Shown in pieces: positions 28,015 to 35,761 of a DNA stretch of 36,682 nucleotides (its first letter is position 1; each line of letters opens with the position of its first letter). A program made the translations under genes and the position numbers. The notes beneath the pieces were generated by a model. That model saw only the letters and a list, made by a program, of their open reading frames with translations, searched no databases and was not told where the DNA came from. The DNA comes from Herbiconiux sp. (GTDB lineage: Bacteria > Actinomycetota > Actinomycetes > Actinomycetales > Microbacteriaceae), in contig NZ_JAHFUW010000048.1 of assembly GCF_023264855.1 (NCBI RefSeq), positions 1 to 36,682 of the forward strand, given 5' to 3'.

Positions 28015-28797
28015 ATGATCGAGATCCTCACGCCCGCCGAACTGCCCCGCGCCCGAGCGGCCGGAGCGCTGGTCGCGACGATCCTGCAGACGCTCCAGGG
28101 CCGTACCGCCGTCGGCACGAACCTGCTCGAGATCGACCGCTGGGCCTCCGAGATGATCGCCGAGGCGGGAGGGGTCTCCTGCTACGTCGACTACGCGCCC
28201 TCCTTCGGACGCGGCCCGTTCGGCCACTACATCTGCACGGCCGTCAACGACGCGGTGCTGCACGGGATGCCGCACGACTACGCGCTGCGCGACGGCGACC
28301 TGCTGACGCTCGACCTCGCGGTCTCGCTCGACGGCCTCGCCGCCGACTCGGCGATCAGCTTTCTGGTGGGCGCCTCCCGGCCTGCCGAGAGCGTCGCCCT
28401 GATCGCCGCCACCGAGCGTGCCCTCGCCGCCGGCATCGCCGCGGCCGGCCCCGGGGCCCGCATCGGTGACCTCTCGTACGCCATCGGCACCGTGCTGAGC
28501 GAGGCCGGCTACCCGATCAACCTCGAGTTCGGCGGCCACGGCATCGGCTCGACCATGCACCAGGATCCGCACGTCTCGAACGACGGCCGCCCCGGCCGCG
28601 GCTACCGCTTGCGGCCGGGCCTGTTGCTCGCCCTCGAGCCCTGGGTGATGATCGGCACGGATCGCCTGGTCACCGACGCCGACGGCTGGACCCTGCGCAG
28701 CGCCACCGGCAGCCGCACCGCCCACAGCGAGCACACGATCGCGATCACGGAGGACGGCGCCGAGATCCTCACGCTGGCCCCGGGCGCCTCCGCCTGA
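28015..28797 (+). CDS. map: Type I methionine aminopeptidase
   Basis: 260 aa from ATG 28015 with AAAGG 6 nt upstream. It removes the initiator Met from new proteins. The five metal ligands are in place: Asp100 and Asp111 (LDLAVSLDGLAADS), His175 (FGGHGIG), Glu208 (LALEPW) and Glu239 (HSEHTIAI); the conserved substrate His is in NDAVLHGMP. No N-terminal zinc-binding extension, so it is a short type Ia form. It stands alone, away from the secY/adk/infA cluster where the housekeeping copy usually is, so it may be a second, accessory enzyme; the divergent XRE gene might control it. Confidence 0.93.
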   Translation: MIEILTPAELPRARAAGALVATILQTLQGRTAVGTNLLEIDRWASEMIAEAGGVSCYVDYAPSFGRGPFGHYICTAVNDAVLHGMPHDYALRDGDLLTLDLAVSLDGLAADSAISFLVGASRPAESVALIAATERALAAGIAAAGPGARIGDLSYAIGTVLSEAGYPINLEFGGHGIGSTMHQDPHVSNDGRPGRGYRLRPGLLLALEPWVMIGTDRLVTDADGWTLRSATGSRTAHSEHTIAITEDGAEILTLAPGASA

Positions 28798-28842
28798 TCC
28801 GGTCACGTTCGTCGCCGCTGTTGCCGACCCCCTCAGCATCCC

Positions 28843-28917
28843 GGTTCACTCCAGCGAGTCTCAGATCAACCTCGGCCACTATGCACGAGCTCACGCTCAG
28901 ACTCGCTGGAGTGAACC
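28843..28917. repeat. 75-bp palindromic intergenic element, copy 2
   Basis: Left arm GGTTCACTCCAGCGAGTCTC (28843-28862), right arm 28898-28917 with one mismatch. Interior differs from copy 1 at 6 of 35 positions. It lies between map (+) and the methyltransferase gene (-); its right end is 2 nt from the methyltransferase TAG. Confidence 0.9.
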
Positions 28918-28919
28918 CG

Positions 28920-29882
28920 CTAGGCGAAGGTCGCGCCGGGCAGGCGGCGACGGATGACGTCGATCGCCGCGGGGTTCTGGTCGACGAGCACGTAGTTGCG
29001 GCCGAGCGCCGCGGCGACGGCGCCCGCGGTGCCGCTGCCGGCGAAGAAGTCGAGCACCCAGTCGCCCTCGCGCGACGACGCCTGCACGATCCGCCGCAGG
29101 ATGCCCTCGGGCTTCTGCGTGGGGTAGCCGGTCTTCTCCCGGCCGGTCGGCGACACGATCGTGTGCCACCAGACATCCGTCGGCAGCTTGCCGAGCGCGG
29201 CCCGCTCGGGCGTCACGAGCCCGGGCGCCATGTACGGCTCGCGATCGACGGTCGTCGAGTCGAAGTAATACGCCGCCGGGTTCTTCACGTACACCAGGAT
29301 CGTGTCGTGCTTGGTGGGCCAGTGCTTCTTCGACTTCGCGCCGTAGTCGTAGGCCCAGATGATCTCGTTGAGAAAACTGTCGCGGCCGAACAGGGCGTCG
29401 AGCAGCACTTTCGCGTAGTGCGCCTCGCGGTAATCCAGGTGCAGATAGAGGGTGCCGTCGTCGGCGAGCAGGCGCCAGGCCTCCACGATCCGGGGCTCCA
29501 GGAACGACCAGTAGTCGTCGAAGCGGTCGTCGTACTGCAGCAGGTCGCCCTTGATGCGGTCGTACTGGCGACCCTTGAACCCGGTGACGCGGCCCGGCGT
29601 GACGACCGGCGCATCCTGGGTCGTCGCCGCATCCGGCGCCGTCGTCGTACCCACGGTCCCGCCCACGGCGGCCTCGGCCGGCTCCGCGACCGGAGTGCGC
29701 ACCGCCGTCGTCGATCGCCGGCTCTGCGTGCGCCCGGTGTTGAACGGCGGGTCGAGGTAGATCACCGTGAACGTGCCGTCGGCGAACGTCGGCAGCACCT
29801 CGAGGTTGTCGGCGTGGAACACCAGTCCCTCGCTGCGGGCCTCGTCGCCGAACCGCGCGAGCGGGGACGGCGGATGGGGCAT
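28920..29882 (-). CDS. Orphan site-specific DNA methyltransferase (beta-class, D12/N4-N6 type)
   Basis: 320 aa from ATG 29882. Motif IV YLDPPFNTG (Asp44) comes before the AdoMet motif FFAGSGTAG near the C-terminus, the order of beta-class amino-methyltransferases. Other family parts: RIVEAWRLLADDGTLYLHLDYRE, NEIIWAYDYG, and GYPTQKPEGILRRIV before motif I. A Thr/Ala/Pro-rich insert of about 45 residues (about 50-95) follows the catalytic loop. No restriction enzyme gene is adjacent, so it may serve epigenetic marking rather than defence. It is divergent from the GNAT gene across 48 nt. Only AGG directly abutting the start is seen, so translation start is less certain. Confidence 0.9.
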   Translation of the reverse strand: MPHPPSPLARFGDEARSEGLVFHADNLEVLPTFADGTFTVIYLDPPFNTGRTQSRRSTTAVRTPVAEPAEAAVGGTVGTTTAPDAATTQDAPVVTPGRVTGFKGRQYDRIKGDLLQYDDRFDDYWSFLEPRIVEAWRLLADDGTLYLHLDYREAHYAKVLLDALFGRDSFLNEIIWAYDYGAKSKKHWPTKHDTILVYVKNPAAYYFDSTTVDREPYMAPGLVTPERAALGKLPTDVWWHTIVSPTGREKTGYPTQKPEGILRRIVQASSREGDWVLDFFAGSGTAGAVAAALGRNYVLVDQNPAAIDVIRRRLPGATFA

Positions 29883-29930
29883 CCTGCCATTGTGGCAGTT
29901 CGCGGGAACCGGGCGTACGCTCAGCACACC

Positions 29931-30218
29931 ATGAGCACCGAGATCCGCAACGAGGCCGAGAACAGCCGGTACACCATCAGCGTCGACGGTGAGGTGGCCG
30001 GGTTCGCCGACTACCGCATCGAGGGCGGCACGATCGTGTTCATCCGCACCGAGGTCGACCCCTCCAAGCGCGAAGGCGGACTGGCCGGCCGGCTCGTGCA
30101 GTACGCACTCGACGACGTGCGCACGAGCGGCACCCTCGCCGTCGTGCCCCAGTGCAGCTACGTCGCCCACTTCATCGACACCCACCCCGACTACCAGGAG
30201 CTCGTCGACCGCGGCTGA
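29931..30218 (+). CDS. YjdJ-type GNAT N-acetyltransferase
   Basis: 95 aa, the usual size of the short COG2388/YjdJ family. Sequence pattern: SRYTISVDGEVAGFADYRIEGGTIVFIRTEVDPSKREGGLAGRLVQYALDDVR, with the acetyl-CoA loop represented by REGGLAGRLV, then VVPQCSYVAHFIDTHPDYQELV. There is no Shine-Dalgarno site; TACGCT at 29916-29921 lies 10 nt before the ATG, so the mRNA may be leaderless. Substrate unknown. Confidence 0.9.
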   Translation: MSTEIRNEAENSRYTISVDGEVAGFADYRIEGGTIVFIRTEVDPSKREGGLAGRLVQYALDDVRTSGTLAVVPQCSYVAHFIDTHPDYQELVDRG

Positions 30219-30315
30219 GCACTCCCACATCGCCGGCCACGCACGAGCGGATCTCGCTGTCGGTACCGCACAGCCCCGACGACACGGCGCATCCGCCCGT
30301 GATGGGATGGATGCC

Positions 30316-31413
30316 ATGCCCACCGACGCGCACCTCCCGAATGCTCCGACGCCCGACACGACGGATGCCACCACCTCCGCCGCAGCCGCCCCCTTCGCCC
30401 TCGACGCCGGCGGCGACATCGCGAGCACTCCGCTGCAGGTCGAGGCGGCGGCCGTGCAGGCGGAGGCGAGCGGCTTCGACGGGGTGTTCGCCACCGAGAC
30501 GAGCCACGATCCCTTCGTCGCCCTCGCCCTGGCCGCCCGCGCCACTTCGCGCGTGCAGCTCTCGAGCGCGATCGCGGTGGCGTTCGCGCGCAACCCGATG
30601 AACACGGCGATGCTCGCCGACGACCTCCAGCTCGTCTCGGGCGGCCGCTTCGCGCTGGGGCTCGGTTCGCAGATCAAGCCGCACATCGAGCGCCGCTTCA
30701 GCATGCCCTGGTCGCACCCGGCCAAGCGGATGCGCGAGTACGTCGAGGCGCTGAGGGCCATCTGGGCGAGCTGGGAGACGGGCGAGCGCCTGAACTTCCG
30801 CGGCGAGTTCTACTCGCACACCCTGATGTCGCCGATGTTCAGCCCCGGACCCAACCCGCACGGCACCCCGCGCATCCTGCTCGCCGGCGTGGGCGAACTG
30901 ATGACCGAGACGGCCGGCGCCGTGGCCGACGGCTTCCTCAGCCACAGCTTCACCACCCGCCGCTACCTCGACGAAGTGAGCATCCCTGCGCTGCGTCGTG
31001 GGCGGGCATCCGCCGGCCGACCCCTCGACGGCAGCGACGACGTCGAGATCAGCCTCCCCGCTTTCGTGGCGATCGGGTCGACGGATGCGGAACTCGCCAC
31101 CGCGATCCGCGCCGTCAAGAAGCAGATCGCCTTCTACGGTTCGACGCCGGCGTACCGCGGAGTGCTCGAGCTGCACGGCTGGGACGGCCTGCACGAGACC
31201 CTGCACGCCGGCTCGGTGCGCGGCGAGTGGGACGCGATGGCCGACGCCGTCTCCGACGAGGTGCTGGCCGAGTTCGCCGTGGTCGGCACCCCCGCCGAGG
31301 TCGCGGAAGGCCTCCGCGCCCGCTTCGGCGGTGTCGTCTCGCGTCTCTCCTTCAGCGCTCCCTACCCGGTCGCCCCCGAGGTCTGGGCCGACCTCGTTCG
31401 CCTGCTCCGCTGA
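30316..31413 (+). CDS. F420-dependent LLM-class oxidoreductase (MSMEG_2256/TIGR03617-like)
   Basis: 365 aa from ATG 30316; ATG 30307 is an in-frame alternative. After a 30-residue Thr/Ala-rich N-terminus comes a luciferase-like barrel: VQAEASGFDGVFATETSHDPFVALALAA, VQLSSAIAVAFARNPMNTAMLADDLQLVSGGRFALGLGSQIKPHIERRF, and PRILLAGVGELMTETAGAVADGF. These match the group of probable F420-using oxidoreductases best known from mycobacteria. It lies about 100 nt after the GNAT gene, without clear coupling, and ends 24 nt from the convergent UPF0303 gene. Reaction unknown; F420 use is a family inference. Confidence 0.9.
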   Translation: MPTDAHLPNAPTPDTTDATTSAAAAPFALDAGGDIASTPLQVEAAAVQAEASGFDGVFATETSHDPFVALALAARATSRVQLSSAIAVAFARNPMNTAMLADDLQLVSGGRFALGLGSQIKPHIERRFSMPWSHPAKRMREYVEALRAIWASWETGERLNFRGEFYSHTLMSPMFSPGPNPHGTPRILLAGVGELMTETAGAVADGFLSHSFTTRRYLDEVSIPALRRGRASAGRPLDGSDDVEISLPAFVAIGSTDAELATAIRAVKKQIAFYGSTPAYRGVLELHGWDGLHETLHAGSVRGEWDAMADAVSDEVLAEFAVVGTPAEVAEGLRARFGGVVSRLSFSAPYPVAPEVWADLVRLLR

Positions 31414-31437
31414 CCCGCCGCCGAAGCCTCAGGCGCC

Positions 31438-32022
31438 TCAGGAAGTGCGGGCCGCCAGGTAGGCGCTGACCGCGTCGGAGGCCGTCTGGTGGTCGACGAC
31501 GTCAGGCTCGCCCGAGGTTGTGATCGTGCCGGCGAGGGCGCCGGCGACGAAGATCGGGATCGAGCCGCCGTGCGCCCGCACGAAGGAGTGGTCGATGCCG
31601 CGGTCGTCGACCTGCTCGAACGGAGTGCCCGCCTCCTCGTGGCGCAGGCGCACCAGCAGCGACGGCACCGCGAACATCCGGGCGGCGGCCGCCTTGCCGG
31701 CCAGCCAGGGGTCGTTGCCCGGGCCGGTCGAGCCGAGCTTCGCCCGGAACACGAGGTCGAGGCCGTCGGTGGGTGACGAACCGGCGGCGCCGACGGATGC
31801 TGCGGCGGCGGCATCCGGGTCGTCGATCAGCACCACGTCCACCGCGAGATTCAGCCCGCGCTCACGAATGAGGGCGGCCGCGATCGTGCCGAGCTCGTAG
31901 GCGTCTTCCTTCGTGAACGACGGCACGTCGAACGGCGCCACGGCGTCGAGCTCGGCGACCGTGTAGATGGGCAGCTCGGCCGGACGCGATCCGGCAGCAT
32001 CCGCGGCGTGGGCCCCGCTCAC
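31438..32022 (-). CDS. UPF0303 / heme-degrading-domain (HbpS-like) protein
   Basis: 194 aa from GTG 32022, which overlaps the lplA stop as GTGA; a longer GTG 32040 is possible. Family features: FTKEDAYELGTIAAALIRERGLNLAVDVVLID, GNDPWLAGKAAAARMF, HSFVRAHGGSIPIFVAGALAGTITTSGEPDVVDHQTASDAV. Members of the HbpS/Haem_degrading fold bind heme or small cofactors, and UPF0303 proteins have no settled reaction. Coupling to a lipoate ligase suggests a cofactor- or redox-related role, which is inference. An Ala-rich insert (DAAAAASVGAAGSS) lies in mid-protein. Confidence 0.88.
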   Translation of the reverse strand: MSGAHAADAAGSRPAELPIYTVAELDAVAPFDVPSFTKEDAYELGTIAAALIRERGLNLAVDVVLIDDPDAAAAASVGAAGSSPTDGLDLVFRAKLGSTGPGNDPWLAGKAAAARMFAVPSLLVRLRHEEAGTPFEQVDDRGIDHSFVRAHGGSIPIFVAGALAGTITTSGEPDVVDHQTASDAVSAYLAARTS

Positions 32023-33068
32023 GGCACGCGGCCGATCCACTCGGGGGTGCTGAATTTGGTGCGCACCAGCTCCTCGGCCTTGGCGCGCTCGTCGGCGGTG
32101 ATCTCGCCGTCCGTCGCCCCGTAGAGGCCCGTGAACGTGCCGATCAGGCGGTCGATGATCTCAGCGCGCGGCAGGCCGGTCTGGCTGCGCAGCGGATCGA
32201 CGCGCTTGGCAGCCGACTTGGTGCCCTTGTCGCTCATCTTCTCGCGTCCGATGCGCAGCACCTGCACCATCTTCTCGCCGTCCATGTCGTAGCTGAGGGT
32301 GGCGTGGTGCATGACCGCGCCGTTGCCGAGCCGCTTCTGGGCGGCCCCGCCGATCTTGCCCTTGGCCGAGGTGATGTCGTTCAGCGGCTGGTAGAACGCG
32401 TCGATGCCGAGCGACTTGAGGGCGACGATCACCCATTCGTCGAGGAAGGCGTAGGAGTCGGCGAACGACATGCCCTGCACCAGGGCGGCCGGGGCGTAGA
32501 TCGAATAGGTGATGACGGAGTTGGCGTCCATGAACATGGCACCGCCTCCGGAGATGCGCCGTACGATCTCGAAGCCGTACTTCGCCGCATTCTCGGGGTC
32601 GACCTCGTTCTTCACCGACTGGAAGCTGCCGATCACGACGGCGGGCTCGTTCCACTCCCAGATGCGCAGGGTGGGCTTGCGCCGCCCTTCGCCCACCTCG
32701 ATGGCGAGCACCTCGTCGAGCGCGAGCTGCATCTGCGGTGTCTCGGCGCCGGAGTGGATGAGCTGCCACTCGTAGGCGTCCCAGCCGGTGGCGGCGGCGA
32801 GCGCCCGCCGCACGGCGACGGCGACGGCTTCGGGGCTGAAGCCGAGCAGCACGGCGTCGGCCGGCAGTGCGGCGCGCACGGCGGCGGCGATCGTGGCCGC
32901 GTCGCTGCCCACCGGCAGCCCGTTCACGGCCGCGTCGATCAGCGGCAGCGCGTCATCCGGCTCGAGGAAGAAGTCGCCGGCCAGCCGGAACTGCGCGATC
33001 CGCCCGTCGACCTCGTCGAGATCGACCACCACGAGCTTGCCGCCGGGCACCTTGTATTCACCGTGCAT
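32019..33068 (-). CDS. lplA: Lipoate-protein ligase A family protein with LplB-like accessory domain
   Basis: 349 aa from ATG 33068, with a near-perfect ribosome binding site AAGGAGG (33075-33081) 6 nt upstream. Residues 1-95 form the accessory domain (KVPGGKLVVVDLDEVDGRIAQFRLAGDFFLEPDDAL), which in archaea is a separate LplB protein; here it precedes the catalytic domain. The catalytic part shows RRISGGGAMFMD (lipoate/ATP loop) and AKGKIGGAAQKR with the catalytic Lys. It activates lipoate with ATP and attaches it to E2 and GcvH proteins. It is followed by a GTGA-coupled UPF0303 gene. TAGGCT (minus strand, 33093-33098) could be a -10 box. Confidence 0.93.
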   Translation of the reverse strand: MHGEYKVPGGKLVVVDLDEVDGRIAQFRLAGDFFLEPDDALPLIDAAVNGLPVGSDAATIAAAVRAALPADAVLLGFSPEAVAVAVRRALAAATGWDAYEWQLIHSGAETPQMQLALDEVLAIEVGEGRRKPTLRIWEWNEPAVVIGSFQSVKNEVDPENAAKYGFEIVRRISGGGAMFMDANSVITYSIYAPAALVQGMSFADSYAFLDEWVIVALKSLGIDAFYQPLNDITSAKGKIGGAAQKRLGNGAVMHHATLSYDMDGEKMVQVLRIGREKMSDKGTKSAAKRVDPLRSQTGLPRAEIIDRLIGTFTGLYGATDGEITADERAKAEELVRTKFSTPEWIGRVP

Positions 33069-33130
33069 GTCAGTCCTCCTTGGACACGCCCCAGCCTACT
33101 TCGGGCACGGTGGGCCAGTGAGGCGGCGCT

Positions 33131-33826
33131 CTACTTCGGAGCGGCGGGGGTGGCGGGGCCGGCGGGGCGGTAGCGGTGCTCGGGGCGGCCTGTGGCGCCG
33201 TACTGCAGCTCGATCGCGAGCTGGCCCTCCTGGGCGAGAGAGGAGAGGTAGCGCTGGGCCGTGGCGCGGGAGATGCCGACCCGCTCGGCCACGGCGGGGG
33301 CCGCGAGGGCGTCGACGGATGCGGCGAGCGCCTCGAGCACGGCCGTCTCGGTGGGGGAACGGCGGGCCGACGACTCCCGCGCCGCCGAGCCGTGCAGAGC
33401 GCGGCGGGCGCGCTCGATGACGTCTTGGCTCAGCTCGGGGGCCGCGTCGAGCAGGTTGCGGTAGCGCGCGTAGGCGTGCAGCAGTTCGGCCAGCCGTTCG
33501 TCGGCGAAGGGTTTCACCAGGTAGCCGAAGGCGCCGCGCTGGAAGGCCCGGCGCACGGCCGCCGAGGTGACGGCGGCGCTCAGCACGATCGCATCGACGT
33601 CGTAGGCGCGCACGAGGTCGAGGCCGCTGCCGTCGGGGAGGTAGATGTCGGCGAGCAGCAGGTCGGGCCGCTCGGCGTCGATCAGCGAGCGCGCCTCGGC
33701 GACCGTGCCGGCGGATCCGACGACGGAGAAGCCCTCGACACCGTCCACGATCCGGGTGTGCAGGCGGGCCACGTGGAAGTCGTCGTCGACCACCACCACG
33801 CGAAACCGCTCCGGGCCGGCGCTCAC
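33131..33826 (-). CDS. CitB/DcuR-type response regulator
   Basis: 231 aa from GTG 33826, which overlaps the sensor kinase stop as GTGA. Receiver domain: VVVVDDDFHVARLH acidic pocket, phospho-acceptor Asp60 in LLLADIYLPDGSGLDL, Ser in AIVLSAAV, Lys in YLVKPFADERL. The C-terminal half has a DNA-binding helix-turn-helix (APAVAERVGISRATAQRYLSSLAQEGQL) as in CitB/DpiA/DctR regulators. It probably activates the divergent CitMHS transporter gene. Ends in a Pro/Ala tail. Confidence 0.94.
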   Translation of the reverse strand: MSAGPERFRVVVVDDDFHVARLHTRIVDGVEGFSVVGSAGTVAEARSLIDAERPDLLLADIYLPDGSGLDLVRAYDVDAIVLSAAVTSAAVRRAFQRGAFGYLVKPFADERLAELLHAYARYRNLLDAAPELSQDVIERARRALHGSAARESSARRSPTETAVLEALAASVDALAAPAVAERVGISRATAQRYLSSLAQEGQLAIELQYGATGRPEHRYRPAGPATPAAPK

Positions 33827-35589
33827 GAGCCGTCCTCCGGCTCGAACTGATCCTCGAGGCGCGCGCAGAACACGGCGCCGTGAGCGCGGTCGCCCGTGGT
33901 GGGCCCGGCCATCGCGAGCCAGAGCTCGCCGCCGTGCCTGCGCGCGACCTCGGCCGAGAGACGCAGGCCGATCCCGTGGCCGTGCTCCGTCTCCAATGCC
34001 GGCGCCGTCCCGGCCGAGGATCCGCGCCCGTCCTCGTATTCGGTACCGGTGCCAGCCCCGGCCCCCGCCCCGGCCGCAGATCCCGGCGAGCGCCTCGCGA
34101 ACGGATCCCCCACCACCCCGTCCCCCGAGTCCATCACCGAGAGGTGCAGCTCGTCGCCGTGCCGCAACGCCTCGACCTCCACCCACCGCGGCACCCGCGC
34201 AGAGGCGGCCGCCGCCCGGATGCCGTTGTCGACCAGGTTGCCGAGCACGGTCGTCACGTCCTCCGGATGCTGCAGCGAGCCGACCACCTCGGCGTCCGGG
34301 CCGATCCGCAGCACCACCCCGCGTCGCTCGGCCTCCATCGCCTTCGCTCCGAGGAACGCCTGCAGATACGGCTCCCGGATGAGTCCCGCCCCCTCCAGAG
34401 GGAACCGCACCGGACCGTGCTCGCCGATCTCGGCCAGATAGCGCAGCGCCTCCTCGCCGTCGCCCGCCCGCACCAACCCGGTCACCACGTGGATGCGGTT
34501 CGCGAACTCGTGCCGCTGTTCGCGCAGGGCACTGGCGAGGGTGCCCACGGCCGTCAACCTCCGGGAGAGGTTCTCGACGTCGGTGACGTCGCGCACGATC
34601 ACCACCCTCCCGAGCAGCCGCCCGTCGCGCCGCACCTCGTGCACGTCGACGTACAGCAGCCGGCTGCCGACGACCAGGGGCTCGGATGCGCCGCCCGCCG
34701 TGCCCGAGGCGCTCCGGATGCGCTCCCGCACCCCGGCATCCGGGATCGCCTGCTCCACACCCCGGCCCACGGCAGCCGCCGGCCCGAGCCCCAGCAGCTC
34801 GGCCGCCCGCTCGTTGCACACCGTCACGACGCCGTCGATCGAGAGCCCGAGCACCCCGTCGTCGACGCCCTGCAGCACGGCCTGCTGATCGTGCACGAGC
34901 TCGAGCAGCTCCTCGGGCTCGAGGCCCAGCGTCTTCGTGCGCAAGCGGCGCGTGATGAACGCGGCGAGCACCGCGCCCACGCCGAGCGCGAAGGCGGTCG
35001 ACAGCGCCACCGGAACGGCATCCGACAAGACGGTCGACCACACCTCGGCGGGAGGCAGGCCTACGCTCACCTCGCCGACCACGCGCGAGGGATCCGAGGC
35101 TCCGTAGATCGGCACCTTGGCCCGCGCGGAGTCGCCGAGCGTGCCGTGCTCCCAGCTGACGACCTCCTCGCCGCGGAGCGCCGCATCCGGGCTCGTCGAC
35201 ACCGGGTCGCCGATCTCGTCGGCATTCGGATGCGCGAGCCGGCGCCCCGTGTCATCGGTCACGACCACGAACAGCGCCCCGGTGCGCTCCTGCACCTCGA
35301 GCGCGTAGTCGTCGAGGTCGGAGTCGACCAGCTGCGCGTCGGTGGAGGGCACCGCGCGATCCGACTCGGTCTCGGCCGCCGCGCGCACCCGCGGCGTCTC
35401 GGCCACGGTCTGCGCCACCCGGAGGGCCGACTCCTGGGTCTGCTGCACCAGCCGGTTGAAGCCCGTCACCGCGAACAGCACGAGCGTGATCACCGACACC
35501 AGGATCATCGCCGCCACGATCCAGCGGTTGATCTGGCGGGTGAAGAGCGCACGGCGGGGCCGCGCCGCCACCCGTCGCTCCATCGCCAT
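33823..35589 (-). CDS. CitA/DcuS-type sensor histidine kinase
   Basis: 588 aa. TM1 (WIVAAMILVSVITLVLFAVTGF), an extracytoplasmic PAS/Cache sensor domain (about 45-175: ALFVVVTDDTGRRLAHPNADEIGDPV, ARAKVPIYGASDPSRVVGEVSVGL), TM2 (about 185-210), a cytoplasmic PAS (LQGVDDGVLGLSIDGVVTVCNERAAELLG), then LREQRHEFANRIHVVTGL with phospho-acceptor His360, and an ATPase domain (TTVLGNLVDNGIRAA, GHGIGLRLSAEVARRHGG). The ATP lid holds an unusual Gly/Ala/Ser insert of about 45 residues (AAGAGAGAGTGTEYEDG). The order is that of citrate/C4-dicarboxylate sensors. It overlaps its regulator by GTGA and is divergent from the CitMHS transporter, so it probably senses citrate. Confidence 0.95.
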   Translation of the reverse strand: MAMERRVAARPRRALFTRQINRWIVAAMILVSVITLVLFAVTGFNRLVQQTQESALRVAQTVAETPRVRAAAETESDRAVPSTDAQLVDSDLDDYALEVQERTGALFVVVTDDTGRRLAHPNADEIGDPVSTSPDAALRGEEVVSWEHGTLGDSARAKVPIYGASDPSRVVGEVSVGLPPAEVWSTVLSDAVPVALSTAFALGVGAVLAAFITRRLRTKTLGLEPEELLELVHDQQAVLQGVDDGVLGLSIDGVVTVCNERAAELLGLGPAAAVGRGVEQAIPDAGVRERIRSASGTAGGASEPLVVGSRLLYVDVHEVRRDGRLLGRVVIVRDVTDVENLSRRLTAVGTLASALREQRHEFANRIHVVTGLVRAGDGEEALRYLAEIGEHGPVRFPLEGAGLIREPYLQAFLGAKAMEAERRGVVLRIGPDAEVVGSLQHPEDVTTVLGNLVDNGIRAAAASARVPRWVEVEALRHGDELHLSVMDSGDGVVGDPFARRSPGSAAGAGAGAGTGTEYEDGRGSSAGTAPALETEHGHGIGLRLSAEVARRHGGELWLAMAGPTTGDRAHGAVFCARLEDQFEPEDGS

Positions 35590-35629
35590 GCCCGAATGCT
35601 ACCCACGCCCTCCGACGCCCGGTGAGCAG

Positions 35630-35708
35630 AATGCGCAGAACGGGTTCAACGCGCGATTCGCTCGCAATGCGCAGTAGCGCGCGAGCATCCGTCCGCCCTT
35701 CCTACGCT
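35630..35708 (+). promoter_or_regulatory. Probable control region of the citrate transporter gene
   Basis: AATGCGCAG occurs twice on the same strand (35630-35638 and 35666-35674), 36 nt apart. TACGCT (35703-35708) is a -10-like box without a good -35 box. Two direct repeats upstream of such a promoter fit activation by the response regulator encoded next door. Inference from layout. Confidence 0.4.
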
Positions 35709-35761
35709 GTCCGGAACGCCGGCCCACCCGCCGACGCCGGAAGAAGACGAAGGAGTCTCGG

